Positions 45,288-54,366 of a stretch of DNA of 64,000 bases are shown here, piece after piece. Origin of the DNA: DATMAM01 sp035559995 (lineage in GTDB: Bacteria > Desulfobacterota > Binatia > UBA9968); the NCBI GenBank assembly GCA_035559995.1, contig DATMAM010000001.1:56769-120768 (forward strand), read 5' to 3'. The number at the start of each line of letters is the position of its first letter. The stretch's first letter is position 1. The position numbers and the translations under genes were made by a program. The notes under the pieces were generated by a model. The model was not told the origin of the DNA and ran no database searches. It saw nothing but the letters and a program-made list of their open reading frames with translations.

Positions 45288-47066
45288 ATGGCCGGCGAAA
45301 CGAAAAAGAGAGCCCTCGATCAGTACTGGCGCCTGCTCCACTACGCGAGGCCTTACCTCTGGCCACACACGGTTCTCGCGATTGTCTGCATGCTGGTGTT
45401 CAGCGCGACGAGCGGCGCGGTTCCGTTCATCGTGCGCACCACGATCGATGACGTTTTTGTCCGCAAGGACAGGGTGACGCTCTTTTATCTGCCGCTGGTC
45501 GTTATCGGTGTCTTTGTGGTGCGCGGGCTGGCAAACTTTGGGCAGGCCTATTGCACGGACTATGTGGGTCTCAGGATCATCGCGGACCTGCGCAGCGCCG
45601 TTAACCGCCGCTTGCAGTTCCTGCCGCTCGGTTTCTTCAACAACCACCCGACCGGAACCCTGATCGCCCGAATGAACAGCGACGTCGCTTTGGCGCGAAG
45701 CGCGCTGATGGATTCGATCGTTTCCCTCTCGCGCGACATTACCTCGATGGTGGCGCTCGTGATCGTCGCTTTCGTTCAGGATTGGCTTCTCGCGCTCATC
45801 GCCTGCGTGGTCTTTCCCGCTTCGGTTCTCCCGATCATGCGCTTCAGCCGCAGCATCAAGCGCTTCACGCGCCGGGGGCAGATCACCACGGGTCGGCTCA
45901 CGACGATTCTGCAGGAGAGCATTCAGGGGAATCGAATCGTCAAGGCTTTCGGCATGGAGGCGTACGAGATCCAGAAGTTCGACGGCGAAAACGAGCGCCT
46001 GTTCAGGCAGTCGCTGCGCGCGAGCCGGGTCAAGGCGCTGGTCGCGCCCTGCATGGAGCTGCTCGCGGCGCTCGGCATCGGCGCGGTCCTCTGGTACGGC
46101 GGCTACAGCGTCATTGGCGAAACCCGAACCCAGGGGCAATTCATGGCGTTTCTCACCGCCATGTTCCTCATGTATCAACCGTTCAAGGGCGTCAGCAGGA
46201 CCGTGAGCGTCCTGCAGCAGGGGATGGTGGGAGCGGAGCGCGTCTTTGAGATTCTCGATGCCGACTCCGAGATTCGCGAGCTTCCCGGCGCGCCGGCGCT
46301 CGCGCCGATCACGCGCGAGATCGAGTTCCACAACGTGAGCTTCGGCTACGGGCGCCGGCTGGTCCTCTACAACGTGAACCTGCGGATTCGCGTCGGCGAG
46401 GTCGTCGCGCTGGTCGGCACGAGCGGCGTCGGCAAAAGCACGCTGGCCGATCTGATCCCGCGCTTCTATGACGTCACCGCGGGGAAGATCACGATCGACG
46501 GCACCGATATTCGCGCGGTGTCGCTTGCGTCGCTCAGAGCGCAGATCGGCTTGGTGAGCCAGCACACGTTTCTGTTCGACGATACGGTCCGGAACAACAT
46601 CGCTTACGGCACTCCTGAAAAGAGCCTGGAGGAGGTGATCGCCGCGGCCAAGGCGGCGCACGCTCACGATTTCATCATGGAAATGCCGCGCGGTTACGAC
46701 ACGATGATCGGCGAGCTGGGCATGAGGCTATCGGGCGGGCAGCGGCAGCGAATCGCGATCGCGCGGGCGCTTCTCAAGAACGCGCCGATTCTCATCCTGG
46801 ACGAGGCGACCTCCTCCCTGGATCCGGACTCCGAGCGTCTGGTACAGGCGGCGCTCGAAAACCTGATCGCGCGCCGCACCGTGCTACTCATTGCGCACCG
46901 GCTGTCGACGATTCGCAGCGCGACTCGCATCGCGGTGCTGGTCGGCGGAACCATCGTCGAGGAGGGCACGCACGAGGAGCTTCTCGCCCGGGACAGCGAG
47001 TACAGCAGGCTCTATTCGCTGCAGTTGCTGGAAGAAGGAGGCGGCGGCGGAAAACTCCTGCATTGA
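45288..47066 (+). CDS. msbA: Lipid A export ABC transporter MsbA
   Basis: 592 residues from the ATG with GAGAGG upstream; the longer frame overlaps lpxB and is spurious. There are six membrane helices in the first 330 residues (for example VLAIVCMLVFSATSGAVPF and FVQDWLLALIACVVFP). The ATPase domain has GTSGVGKST, LSGGQRQRIAIARA and LILDEATSSLDPDSE. MsbA flips core-lipid A across the inner membrane. It lies in the expected lpxB-msbA-waaA order. Confidence 0.93.
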   Translation: MAGETKKRALDQYWRLLHYARPYLWPHTVLAIVCMLVFSATSGAVPFIVRTTIDDVFVRKDRVTLFYLPLVVIGVFVVRGLANFGQAYCTDYVGLRIIADLRSAVNRRLQFLPLGFFNNHPTGTLIARMNSDVALARSALMDSIVSLSRDITSMVALVIVAFVQDWLLALIACVVFPASVLPIMRFSRSIKRFTRRGQITTGRLTTILQESIQGNRIVKAFGMEAYEIQKFDGENERLFRQSLRASRVKALVAPCMELLAALGIGAVLWYGGYSVIGETRTQGQFMAFLTAMFLMYQPFKGVSRTVSVLQQGMVGAERVFEILDADSEIRELPGAPALAPITREIEFHNVSFGYGRRLVLYNVNLRIRVGEVVALVGTSGVGKSTLADLIPRFYDVTAGKITIDGTDIRAVSLASLRAQIGLVSQHTFLFDDTVRNNIAYGTPEKSLEEVIAAAKAAHAHDFIMEMPRGYDTMIGELGMRLSGGQRQRIAIARALLKNAPILILDEATSSLDPDSERLVQAALENLIARRTVLLIAHRLSTIRSATRIAVLVGGTIVEEGTHEELLARDSEYSRLYSLQLLEEGGGGGKLLH

Positions 47067-47072
47067 AGCGCC

Positions 47073-48353
47073 ATGGTTTATTGGCTTTACAACGTCGCGC
47101 TCACGCTCGGAGTTGTGCTGCTCGCGCCGCTTCTGCCGCTCTTTTTCCTGTTACGGCTCCGCGCCGTCGATGGGCTTGCGGAGCGGCTAGGCTTCTATGC
47201 GGAAAAGCTGAAGCGGGACCTCGCGGGCGCCCGCCCGGTCTGGCTACACGCCGTCTCGGCCGGGGAGGTTTTGTCGGCGGCTTGCCTGGTCGAGGAAATG
47301 CGCCGGGCCTTTCCAGACCGAAAGATTGTCGTCTCAAGCTCGACCGCAACCGGCGTCCAAATGGCCGCGAAGCTTCCGGGAATCAGCGCGGCGATTTACT
47401 TTCCGCTCGATCACCCCGTGGTGGTGCGGCGCGCGCTCGCCGCGTTCGATCCCCGGCTCGTCATCTTTCTTGAGACCGAGATTTGGCCCAACTATCTGGC
47501 CGGCGCGTACCGCCGGGGGATACCGGTCTTGCTGTTGAGCGGGCGCATCTCGGAGCGGAGCGCGCGCCGGTATCGGCGCTTTAGCCGGGTTTTCGCGCCC
47601 GCGCTCCGCTCCCTGAGCGCGTTGGGCATGCAAACCGGCGCGGATGCCCAGCGCATGATCTCTCTGGGCGTCGATCCGAGCAGGGTCGTGGTTACCGGAA
47701 ACCTCAAGTATGACGCGCCTTCCGCGAACGGAAACGGCGCGGCTTGCGCCGCCTCGCTGGGAGCGGCGCTCAAAGGGAGAAAGGTCTGGGTCGCGGGCAG
47801 CACGCATGACGGCGAGGAAGAATTCGCTCTGGAGGCGCATGCGGCTTTGCAGCGGCGTTTTCCCGGCCTTGTGCTGATATTGGCTCCCCGGCACCCGCAC
47901 CGTTTTTCGCAAGTCGAAGGTCTGCTGGAAAAAAGGCGGACGCGCTTCGCGAAGAAAAGCCAGCTTGCGGGGCGCGCGCCGGACATCCCCGACGTTGTTC
48001 TTCTCGATTCGATGGGGGAGCTGGCGGCGTTCTACGCCCTCGCCGACGCCGCCTTTGTCGGCGGCAGCCTGGTCAGCGCCGGCGGCCACAACCTGGTCGA
48101 GCCGGCGCGTCTTGGCAAGCCGGTTTTCTTCGGCCCTTACGTTGACAACTTCAAGCAGGCGGCGACGGAAATCGCGCGCGCCGGAGGCGGCGCGATGGTT
48201 CGGACCAAGGACGATCTGGTGGAGAACCTGACGAGAGTTCTGGCCGATCCCGGCGTCGCCCTCGCGATGGGGGCTCTGGCGCGCGGGGCTGTCGAGAGGC
48301 ACCGAGGCGCTCTGCGAAAAAGCATGAAGCTGGTGTCGCGCTATCTTGAATGA
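47073..48353 (+). CDS. waaA: Kdo transferase WaaA (KdtA)
   Basis: 426 residues, GT30 family. An N-terminal membrane anchor lies at about 5-28. Catalytic Glu is in HAVSAGEVLSA, and LETEIWPNYL, VAGSTHDGEEE and SLVSAGGHNLVEPA are family motifs. It adds Kdo residues from CMP-Kdo to lipid IVA. It overlaps lpxK by 4 bases. Whether it adds one, two or more Kdo units is not visible; a Kdo kinase nearby would suit a mono-Kdo core. Confidence 0.95.
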   Translation: MVYWLYNVALTLGVVLLAPLLPLFFLLRLRAVDGLAERLGFYAEKLKRDLAGARPVWLHAVSAGEVLSAACLVEEMRRAFPDRKIVVSSSTATGVQMAAKLPGISAAIYFPLDHPVVVRRALAAFDPRLVIFLETEIWPNYLAGAYRRGIPVLLLSGRISERSARRYRRFSRVFAPALRSLSALGMQTGADAQRMISLGVDPSRVVVTGNLKYDAPSANGNGAACAASLGAALKGRKVWVAGSTHDGEEEFALEAHAALQRRFPGLVLILAPRHPHRFSQVEGLLEKRRTRFAKKSQLAGRAPDIPDVVLLDSMGELAAFYALADAAFVGGSLVSAGGHNLVEPARLGKPVFFGPYVDNFKQAATEIARAGGGAMVRTKDDLVENLTRVLADPGVALAMGALARGAVERHRGALRKSMKLVSRYLE

Positions 48354-49438
48354 ACGGAAGAGCATTCTGGTCGCGCCGCGTTTGGCGCCGCGAAGGGCTC
48401 GCCGGAACCCTGGCCCACTTTGTCGCTCAACCGCTGTCGCTCGGCTACTCCTGCGCCGTGCGCGCGCGCAACGCGTTGTACAGCGTCGGGTTGCTGCCGA
48501 CCAAAGCCCTGCCGCGGCCGGTCGTGAGCATCGGCAATCTCACGGTCGGGGGCAGCGGCAAGACGCCGACAGCGGTTTGGCTCGCGCAACAACTTGAGCG
48601 GCGCGGGTACCGGGTCGCCACGCTGACGCGCGGTTACGGCCGGCGCGCGCGCGCTGTCGTCATCCTCGACGGCGGCCGGCCCGGGGGCTCGGGCGCCATC
48701 GATGTCGAGGCCGCGGGCGACGAGGCGTGGATGATGGCAAGCCTTTTCGGCCAGAAGGTTGCGGTCGCTCGCCGCCGCTACGAAGCGGGACGGCGCTTGC
48801 TGGAAAGTTGCGACGTCGATATTTTTCTCCTCGACGACGGCTATCAGCACCGGCAGTTGAAGCGCGATATCGACGTGCTGCTGCTGGGCGAAGAGCACGG
48901 AACGGCGTTCCTTCCCGCGGGCCCGCTGCGCGAACCGCTGGGGGCGATCGATCGCGCGGACTTCGTCCTGGTCACGGGCGCAAGAGAAAAGTGGCGGGCC
49001 GTTTTGGAGCGCCGGGGTCGCGCGGATCGCGTATTTTTCGCGACCGCCGAGCCCAAGTGCCTGCGCAGCTGGGAAGGTGACCGGTGGCGCGAATGGCCGC
49101 TGGCGCGGCTCGCGGGAGCCAAGGTGATCGCCGTCTGCGGCGTGGCCAGACCCGAAGCCTTTTACCGTATGCTGACCGAGTGGGAGGCGGAAATTGTCGA
49201 TGTTGTCGAGTTTGACGATCATCACAGCTATTCGGGGCGCGACTGGCAGCGCGTCAACCGCGCCAGCCAGAAGGCGAACCTGGTGGTCACGACCGAGAAG
49301 GACATCGTCAAACTGCTTCGCTTCCCGTTCGCCAAAGGGCGGCTGGCCGCGCTTCGTCTGGAGATGGCTGTGGAACGCGGCGATGAGCTGGTCGAAAAAA
49401 TCGCGCGCCTGATCGGCGCGCGGCTCACGAGGCGTTGA
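48350..49438 (+). CDS. lpxK: Tetraacyldisaccharide 4'-kinase LpxK
   Basis: 362 residues. It phosphorylates the 4' position of the lipid A disaccharide. Walker A is VGGSGKTPTAVWLA (about 64-77), then RGYGRRA, GDEAWMMA and DDGYQHRQLKRDID are standard. FDDHHSYSGRDW and TTEKDIVKL are also in place. The start overlaps the waaA stop. Confidence 0.95.
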   Translation: MNGRAFWSRRVWRREGLAGTLAHFVAQPLSLGYSCAVRARNALYSVGLLPTKALPRPVVSIGNLTVGGSGKTPTAVWLAQQLERRGYRVATLTRGYGRRARAVVILDGGRPGGSGAIDVEAAGDEAWMMASLFGQKVAVARRRYEAGRRLLESCDVDIFLLDDGYQHRQLKRDIDVLLLGEEHGTAFLPAGPLREPLGAIDRADFVLVTGAREKWRAVLERRGRADRVFFATAEPKCLRSWEGDRWREWPLARLAGAKVIAVCGVARPEAFYRMLTEWEAEIVDVVEFDDHHSYSGRDWQRVNRASQKANLVVTTEKDIVKLLRFPFAKGRLAALRLEMAVERGDELVEKIARLIGARLTRR

Positions 49439-49495
49439 GGTTTGCACCGTGAGCGTTGCCGGACACGGCCACAAGGCGCGCGGAGGTTATGTGCG

Positions 49496-50437
49496 ATGAA
49501 AGCTGTCGTTACCGGGGTTGCGGGATTCATCGGATCGCATTTGGCGGAGCGGCTGCTCGCGGACGGCTACGACGTCTACGGCGTGGACAAGTTTCTCGAC
49601 AACTATCCGCGCCACTGGAAGGAGGAAAATCTTTCGGCGCTGGCCGGCCGCCCCCGCTTTTACTTTGTCGAGAGCGATCTTGCAAGGATCGATTTGCCCG
49701 GGCTCCTGGACGGCGCCAGCTATGTCTTTCATCTAGCCGCGCAGCCCGGCGTGCGCGCGAGCTGGGGAAAGGAGTTCGAGCACTACACGCACAATAATTT
49801 GCTGGCGACGCAAAGGCTGCTCGAGGCGTGCAAGGGAGAAAAAATCCGCAAGTTCGTGTTCGCGTCGTCGTCTTCGGTCTACGGCGACACGACCGATCTG
49901 CCCATGCGGGAGGACGGCGCGACGCGACCGGTTTCGCCGTACGGCATGACCAAGCTCGCGTGCGAGCATTTGTGTTACGTCTACTGGAAGGCGTTTGACG
50001 TGCCGGTCGTCTCGCTCCGCTATTTTACCGTCTACGGGCCGCGCCAGCGGCCGGATATGGGGTTTCACATCTTTATGCGCGCGCTTCTCAGGGACGAAGA
50101 GCTGCCGGTCTACGACGACGGCGAGCAGACGCGCGATTTCACCTTTTACGCCGACATCGTGCAGGGAACCCTGGCGGCGGCCAAATACCCGAACGCCGGC
50201 GAAATCTTCAACCTCGGCGGCGGCTCGCGCATCAGCTTGAACGGCGCCCTCGAGATCCTCGAGCAGGTGGCGCAGAAAAAGCTCAGGCGCAAGAGGCTGC
50301 CGCGCCAGGCCGGCGACGTGCGCCACACCGAGGCCGATCTCACGCGCGCGCGCGAGCGCCTGGAGTTTAAGCCTGAGGTGGGCTTGCGCGAGGGGCTAAA
50401 GGAGCAGTGGGAGTGGCTTTGCAGCCGCGCGCGATGA
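49496..50437 (+). CDS. NAD-dependent sugar-nucleotide epimerase/dehydratase
   Basis: 313 residues from the ATG with a GGAGG box. Extended SDR fold: TGVAGFIGSHLAERLL (NAD binding, about 6-21), the catalytic Ser-Tyr-Lys in SSSSVYG and YGMTKLACEH, and FTVYGPRQRPDMGFH. The pattern is closest to UDP-glucuronate/UDP-glucose 4-epimerases. The sugar itself cannot be fixed from sequence. It opens the core-oligosaccharide group after lpxK. Confidence 0.88.
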   Translation: MKAVVTGVAGFIGSHLAERLLADGYDVYGVDKFLDNYPRHWKEENLSALAGRPRFYFVESDLARIDLPGLLDGASYVFHLAAQPGVRASWGKEFEHYTHNNLLATQRLLEACKGEKIRKFVFASSSSVYGDTTDLPMREDGATRPVSPYGMTKLACEHLCYVYWKAFDVPVVSLRYFTVYGPRQRPDMGFHIFMRALLRDEELPVYDDGEQTRDFTFYADIVQGTLAAAKYPNAGEIFNLGGGSRISLNGALEILEQVAQKKLRRKRLPRQAGDVRHTEADLTRARERLEFKPEVGLREGLKEQWEWLCSRAR

Positions 50438-50479
50438 GGTTTTGCGCGCGGCGCCGCCGAACGAAAAAGGGAGGAGACT

Positions 50480-50647
50480 ATGGCGATCAGTCAAGAATTG
50501 CTGGAGATTCTCGCGTGCCCCAAATGCAAAGGCGACGTGCGGCTCAACGCGGCCGGCGACGGCCTCGTCTGCGACGCGTGTCGCCTCATGTACCCGATCA
50601 AAGACGATATTCCGATCATGCTGATTGATGAAGCGATCAGGCTGTGA
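50480..50647 (+). CDS. Trm112-family small zinc-ribbon protein (YcaR-like)
   Basis: 55 residues, too short for the usual length cut-off but clear. MAISQELLEILACPKCKGDV is followed by a second pair as CDAC, then the family ending MYPIKDDIPIMLIDEA. GGGAGGAGA precedes the ATG. Trm112 relatives stabilise methyltransferases. In E. coli the homologue ycaR lies right after lpxK, so the neighbourhood matches. Its stop overlaps the next gene as GTGA. Confidence 0.93.
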   Translation: MAISQELLEILACPKCKGDVRLNAAGDGLVCDACRLMYPIKDDIPIMLIDEAIRL

Positions 50648-51771
50648 TTTTCTCGCGGTCTCCCGCTCGCATAACCGCCGGCGGGCGGGGAGAAAAGATC
50701 TTAATCGTCCAAACCAGCTTCCTGGGGGATCTCGTCCTTAGCGCGCCTCTGATCGCAGAAGTTAAACGCCGCTTCCCGCACGGCCACCTCGCGGTCCTGT
50801 GCAGGGCCGGCCTCGAAGGGCTGCTCGAAGGCAACCTCGAAGTTGACGAAGTTCTAGGCTACGACAAGCGCGGCGGCCTCGGCGGGCTCTGGCGAAAGGC
50901 GCAGGAGTTGCGGCGGCGCGGCTTTACGGTCGCGATATCGCCGCACAAGTCTCTGCGGACGGCGCTTCTCTTGTTTCTCGCCGGCATCCCCTGCCGGGTC
51001 GGTTTTCGCCAGAGCGCGGGTTGGTTCTTGTATCATTACCGGGCCGATCGCCTCCGGTCGCTTCACGACGTCGAGAGAAATCTATCGATCCTGAGCGCTT
51101 TCGGAATCCGGACCTCGCAGTGCCAAAGGGAGCTCAGATTCACCATCGACCCCGTCCTGGCCCGGTCGGTCGCGGCGCGGCTGGAGTCGATGGGCCTCTC
51201 GCGGGGTCGCGAGCGGCTCCGCTTCGGCGTCAGTCCCGGCTCCGTCTGGCCGACCAAAAGGTGGAGCGTTGAAGGATACGCCGAGGTGATCCGCCGGCTC
51301 AAGGAAGATTACGCCTGCGAGGTCCTGCTTTTCGGCGGCCGCGAAGACCGGCCGCTCGCGGCGCGGCTCGAGGAGCTGACGAATCATGCCGCGGTCGATC
51401 TCAGCGGCTGTTTCTCGCTCCGGGAGCTACCCGCTGCGATTGCGTCATGCGATCTTTTTATCTGTAACGATACCGGGCCGATGCACATCGCGGTTGCGTG
51501 CGGGGTGCCGGTGGTCGCGATTTTTTGCGCCACCACGCCGTCGCTCGGTTTCTATCCTTATTCGTACAAGGCGCTGGTCGTCGAGAAAGCTCTCCACTGC
51601 CGGCCGTGCAGCCCGCACGGCGGGCTTCGCTGTCCTCTGGGTACCGAAGACTGTATTCGTTTGATCGGCCCCGAAGACGTGATCCGAGCGGTGCGGCAGG
51701 CGCTGGAGGTCCGCGGGCGAGGTTGTCATTCCGGCGACGATCTCTATCGGCCTCAATTTTTGACTTTATAA
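50644..51771 (+). CDS. waaF: GT9 heptosyltransferase II-type enzyme (WaaF-like)
   Basis: 375 residues from a GTG overlapping the Trm112 stop. GT9 family, GT-B fold: ILIVQTSFLGDLVLSAPLI near the start, VAISPHKSLRTALLLFLAG, FGVSPGSVWPTKRWSVEGYA, and the sugar-nucleotide loop CNDTGPMHIAVACGVP. WaaF-type enzymes add L,D-heptose to the inner core. A second GT9 gene lies 1.5 kb on. The symbol follows the best-matching subfamily and might be exchanged with the other copy. Confidence 0.85.
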   Translation: MIFSRSPARITAGGRGEKILIVQTSFLGDLVLSAPLIAEVKRRFPHGHLAVLCRAGLEGLLEGNLEVDEVLGYDKRGGLGGLWRKAQELRRRGFTVAISPHKSLRTALLLFLAGIPCRVGFRQSAGWFLYHYRADRLRSLHDVERNLSILSAFGIRTSQCQRELRFTIDPVLARSVAARLESMGLSRGRERLRFGVSPGSVWPTKRWSVEGYAEVIRRLKEDYACEVLLFGGREDRPLAARLEELTNHAAVDLSGCFSLRELPAAIASCDLFICNDTGPMHIAVACGVPVVAIFCATTPSLGFYPYSYKALVVEKALHCRPCSPHGGLRCPLGTEDCIRLIGPEDVIRAVRQALEVRGRGCHSGDDLYRPQFLTL

Positions 51772-51776
51772 CGAGA

Positions 51777-52529
51777 ATGGCCGGCGTTGGTGTCGCTATT
51801 TTTTGCATCGCGGGGATGAAAAACGTCGAGCGTTGCGTCGAGAGCGCCGCATGGGCCGATCACATCGAGATCGTGCAGCTCGAAAAAGGCGGGGCGATTC
51901 GCAACAGCGCCGTGCCGCGGCGGGCCGGCGACTGGACTCTGCACCTCTGGGGGGAGGAAGTCGTCGGGAAACGCCTCGCCGCCGAACTGTCGTCGTTGCG
52001 CGCACGTTCATCCGCCCGCGCGCCGACCGCATACCGCGTGCGCGTGCGTTCTCTGCTTTTGGGCCGTCGAGTCGGCGGCAGTCTGTGGGGACCCAATCCG
52101 GCGCTTCGGCTTACTCGCGAGCCCAGGCCATGGCCGCCGGCATGGTGGGACGCGCACGAAACCGGGAACGAGGCGCTGCTTTCGGGCTGTATCGAAGACC
52201 ACGTTACGGCGGAGCTCGACAGAGCGATCCGCCAGATGAACGTGCTCACGAGCGTTTGGGCCGAGACTTTGCGCTCTCAGGGCAAGGCTCCAGGGCTGGT
52301 CCGAGCGGCGGCCTTTTCGTCCTTGCAATTTGTGCGTGAAGCGGCGCGGCATGCGCTCGCCGCGGACGGCCTTGCCGGGCTCACGCTGTCGGTCCTCGCG
52401 GCGTACACGGCGCTGGTGACGGCGGCAAAGGCGTGGGAGCAAGAAGGATCGCCCGGGGGTTCGGTCTCCGCCCGGCGCGGGCCGGGGCGCGCGCCCGATC
52501 GTCAAAGTCGCTCCGTCGAAACCGCGTGA
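51777..52529 (+). CDS. Degenerate GT2 (WaaE-like) protein lacking the DxD motif
   Basis: 250 residues. It aligns by eye with the WaaE/GT2 core glycosyltransferase family: CVESAAWADHIEIVQ at the start, GDWTLHLWGEEVV where the family has a DADE motif, and LGRRVGGSLWGPNPALRL. AHETG stands in place of the VHE site, and the C-terminal helices (AGLTLSVLAAYTALVTAAKAWE) match. The segment with the DSGSTD nucleotide-binding motif is missing, and both metal-binding Asp are replaced by Trp-Gly-Glu. The frame is intact and it lies tightly in the operon, so it may be a non-catalytic homologue or a recent casualty. Confidence 0.7.
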   Translation: MAGVGVAIFCIAGMKNVERCVESAAWADHIEIVQLEKGGAIRNSAVPRRAGDWTLHLWGEEVVGKRLAAELSSLRARSSARAPTAYRVRVRSLLLGRRVGGSLWGPNPALRLTREPRPWPPAWWDAHETGNEALLSGCIEDHVTAELDRAIRQMNVLTSVWAETLRSQGKAPGLVRAAAFSSLQFVREAARHALAADGLAGLTLSVLAAYTALVTAAKAWEQEGSPGGSVSARRGPGRAPDRQSRSVETA

Positions 52530-52535
52530 TTCGCG

Positions 52536-53300
52536 ATGGCGGACTGGGTGTGGGGCGAGACTCCTGCCGGATTCACGAGAATCGGCGCATCCGGCCGCAG
52601 GCTTGTGGTGGCGCGCGCCGATATGCAGGGGTTGTTCGTGGAGTTCGATTTTTTCGCCGCCACCGGCGCGCCTTCCACGACGTCGCGCTTTGAGGGCAGG
52701 GGGAGCCTGCGCGCGCAGACGCTCGCGGACGGGACCGCCGTGGTCGTGCGCCCTTATCACCGGGGCGGCATGGTACGTCACGTGACCAAAGATATTTTCT
52801 CCAGCTGGCCGCCGCGCCCGTTTACCGAGCTTGCGGCGACCGAACAGGCGCGCCGGCGTGGGGTCTTGACCGTGGAGCCGCTGGCAGCCTGCGTCGAGAG
52901 AATCTGGGGACCATTCTATCGCGGCTGGCTGGTGACAAGGGAGCTTACGGGCGCAAAAGATCTCTGGGCAGCCTTGCACGAGCAGAGCTACACGACGCCC
53001 GACAAGAAGGCGCTGCTCCGCGCCGTTGCGGCGAGCGTTCGGCGCATGCACCGCGCGGGGATCTGTCACGGCGACCTCAATCTAAAGAATATTCTGGTCC
53101 GCCGCGAAGGCGACGAGATTCGGGCCTATATCATAGACTTCGATAAGGCAGAGCTGTTCAGCGGCGCGGTGCCGCGCCGCAAGAGCAAAAGAAATCTCGC
53201 GCGGCTCGGTCGCTCCGCGCGCAAGCTCGACCCGGCGCGCCGCTGGCTCTCGGCCGAGGAGCTGGATTGGCTGGACAGGCTATGCTCCGCAGGCGAGTGA
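52536..53300 (+). CDS. LPS inner-core kinase, Kdo-kinase (KdkA) type
   Basis: 254 residues with an atypical protein-kinase fold. RGSLRAQTLADGTAVVVRPY forms the nucleotide loop. The catalytic loop is HGDLNLKNILV (His178, Asp180, Asn185) and the metal site is IDFDKA (Asp201 and Asp203). KdkA phosphorylates the 4 position of Kdo. Members cluster with heptosyltransferases as here. WaaP and related kinases are alternatives; the HGDLN and DFDKA forms favour KdkA. Confidence 0.82.
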   Translation: MADWVWGETPAGFTRIGASGRRLVVARADMQGLFVEFDFFAATGAPSTTSRFEGRGSLRAQTLADGTAVVVRPYHRGGMVRHVTKDIFSSWPPRPFTELAATEQARRRGVLTVEPLAACVERIWGPFYRGWLVTRELTGAKDLWAALHEQSYTTPDKKALLRAVAASVRRMHRAGICHGDLNLKNILVRREGDEIRAYIIDFDKAELFSGAVPRRKSKRNLARLGRSARKLDPARRWLSAEELDWLDRLCSAGE

Positions 53301-53322
53301 TCGCGCTGCACGGCCAACGCCA

Positions 53323-54366
53323 ATGGAGATTGACGCGAAAAAAATCCTCATCATCCTTCAGGGCTCGGTCGGGGACGTCGTCCGGGCGATCCCGCTCGCC
53401 AACCTGCTGCGCGAGGCCTACCCAAAAGCGCGGATCGCGTGGGCCATCGAGGCCGCGGCTTTTCCGCTGATCGAGGGCCATCCGGCCATCGATCAGCCGA
53501 TCGTGTTTGATCGAAAACGATGGTGGCGGACGCTGCCGCCTTTTTTGCGCCGCATCCGGGAAGAAAAGTTCGATCTCGTGCTCGACCTGCAGCGGATCCT
53601 AAAGAGCGGGCTTGTCAGCTGGTGGTCCGGAGCCGCCGTGCGCGTCGGCTTTCATCGAAGCGAGGCCAAAGAAGGCAACTGGATTTTCAACAATCATCGT
53701 ATCGCCGCGGCCGGCCAGAGCGTCTCCAAGCTCGAGCATTACTTGAAATTTGCCGATTACCTCGGCGTTCCAACGAGGCCGATCCGATGGCAATTATCTT
53801 TGGCGCCGGCCGAGGAAAGGCGCGTGGACCAGTTGTTGGGCGGCAGGAGCGGGCGGTTTGCCGCCTACTTTGTCGGCAGCCGGTGGGAAAGCAAGTTATG
53901 GTTCCCGGCTGAGACCGCCGCGTGCGCGGACGAGATCGAGCGCCGTTACGGTCTTGCCGCTGTGCTCCTGGGGAGCGCCGCCGACGCGGAATTTGCGCGC
54001 CGCGTGGCAGGCGCGGCCTCGGGACCGACAGTCAATCTAGTCGGCGAGACTTCGTTGCGCGAGGCGGTCGGCGTCCTGCGCCGGGCCCGAGTCGCCGTCG
54101 GCCCCGATACCGGTTTGATGCATGTTGCCGCCGCGGTCGGGACTCCGGTGGTGTCGCTTTGGGGCGCAACGAGCCCGGAGCGCACGGGACCGTACGGCTT
54201 TCAGGATCTCGTGGTGCGCGGCAAAGCGCCGTGCGCGCCCTGTTATTTGCGGCGCTGCCCGATAGGACGCGCGTGCATGCGGTCGATTGACATCGCCGAG
54301 ATTGTCGCAAAAGTGGGCAAAGCGCTCCGCCTGAACCCCGTGAACCATGGCAGCATGGCGCTCTAA
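53323..54366 (+). CDS. waaC: GT9 heptosyltransferase I-type enzyme (WaaC-like)
   Basis: 347 residues. GT9 fold: KILIILQGSVGDVVRAIPLA, LVLDLQRILKSGLVSWWSG, GFHRSEAKEGNWIFNNHRI (a WaaC-like stretch), YFVGSRWESKLWFPAE, and VGPDTGLMHVAAAVGTPVVS. The last region contains CAPCYLRRCPIGRACM, a cysteine-rich segment common in this family. It probably adds the first heptose to Kdo. It overlaps the next gene by 20 bases. Confidence 0.83.
   Translation: MEIDAKKILIILQGSVGDVVRAIPLANLLREAYPKARIAWAIEAAAFPLIEGHPAIDQPIVFDRKRWWRTLPPFLRRIREEKFDLVLDLQRILKSGLVSWWSGAAVRVGFHRSEAKEGNWIFNNHRIAAAGQSVSKLEHYLKFADYLGVPTRPIRWQLSLAPAEERRVDQLLGGRSGRFAAYFVGSRWESKLWFPAETAACADEIERRYGLAAVLLGSAADAEFARRVAGAASGPTVNLVGETSLREAVGVLRRARVAVGPDTGLMHVAAAVGTPVVSLWGATSPERTGPYGFQDLVVRGKAPCAPCYLRRCPIGRACMRSIDIAEIVAKVGKALRLNPVNHGSMAL

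Noticed and set aside
45201..46667. Minus-strand open frame of 488 codons opposite msbA
   Set aside because: Shadow of the ABC transporter gene; no signal for a real protein.
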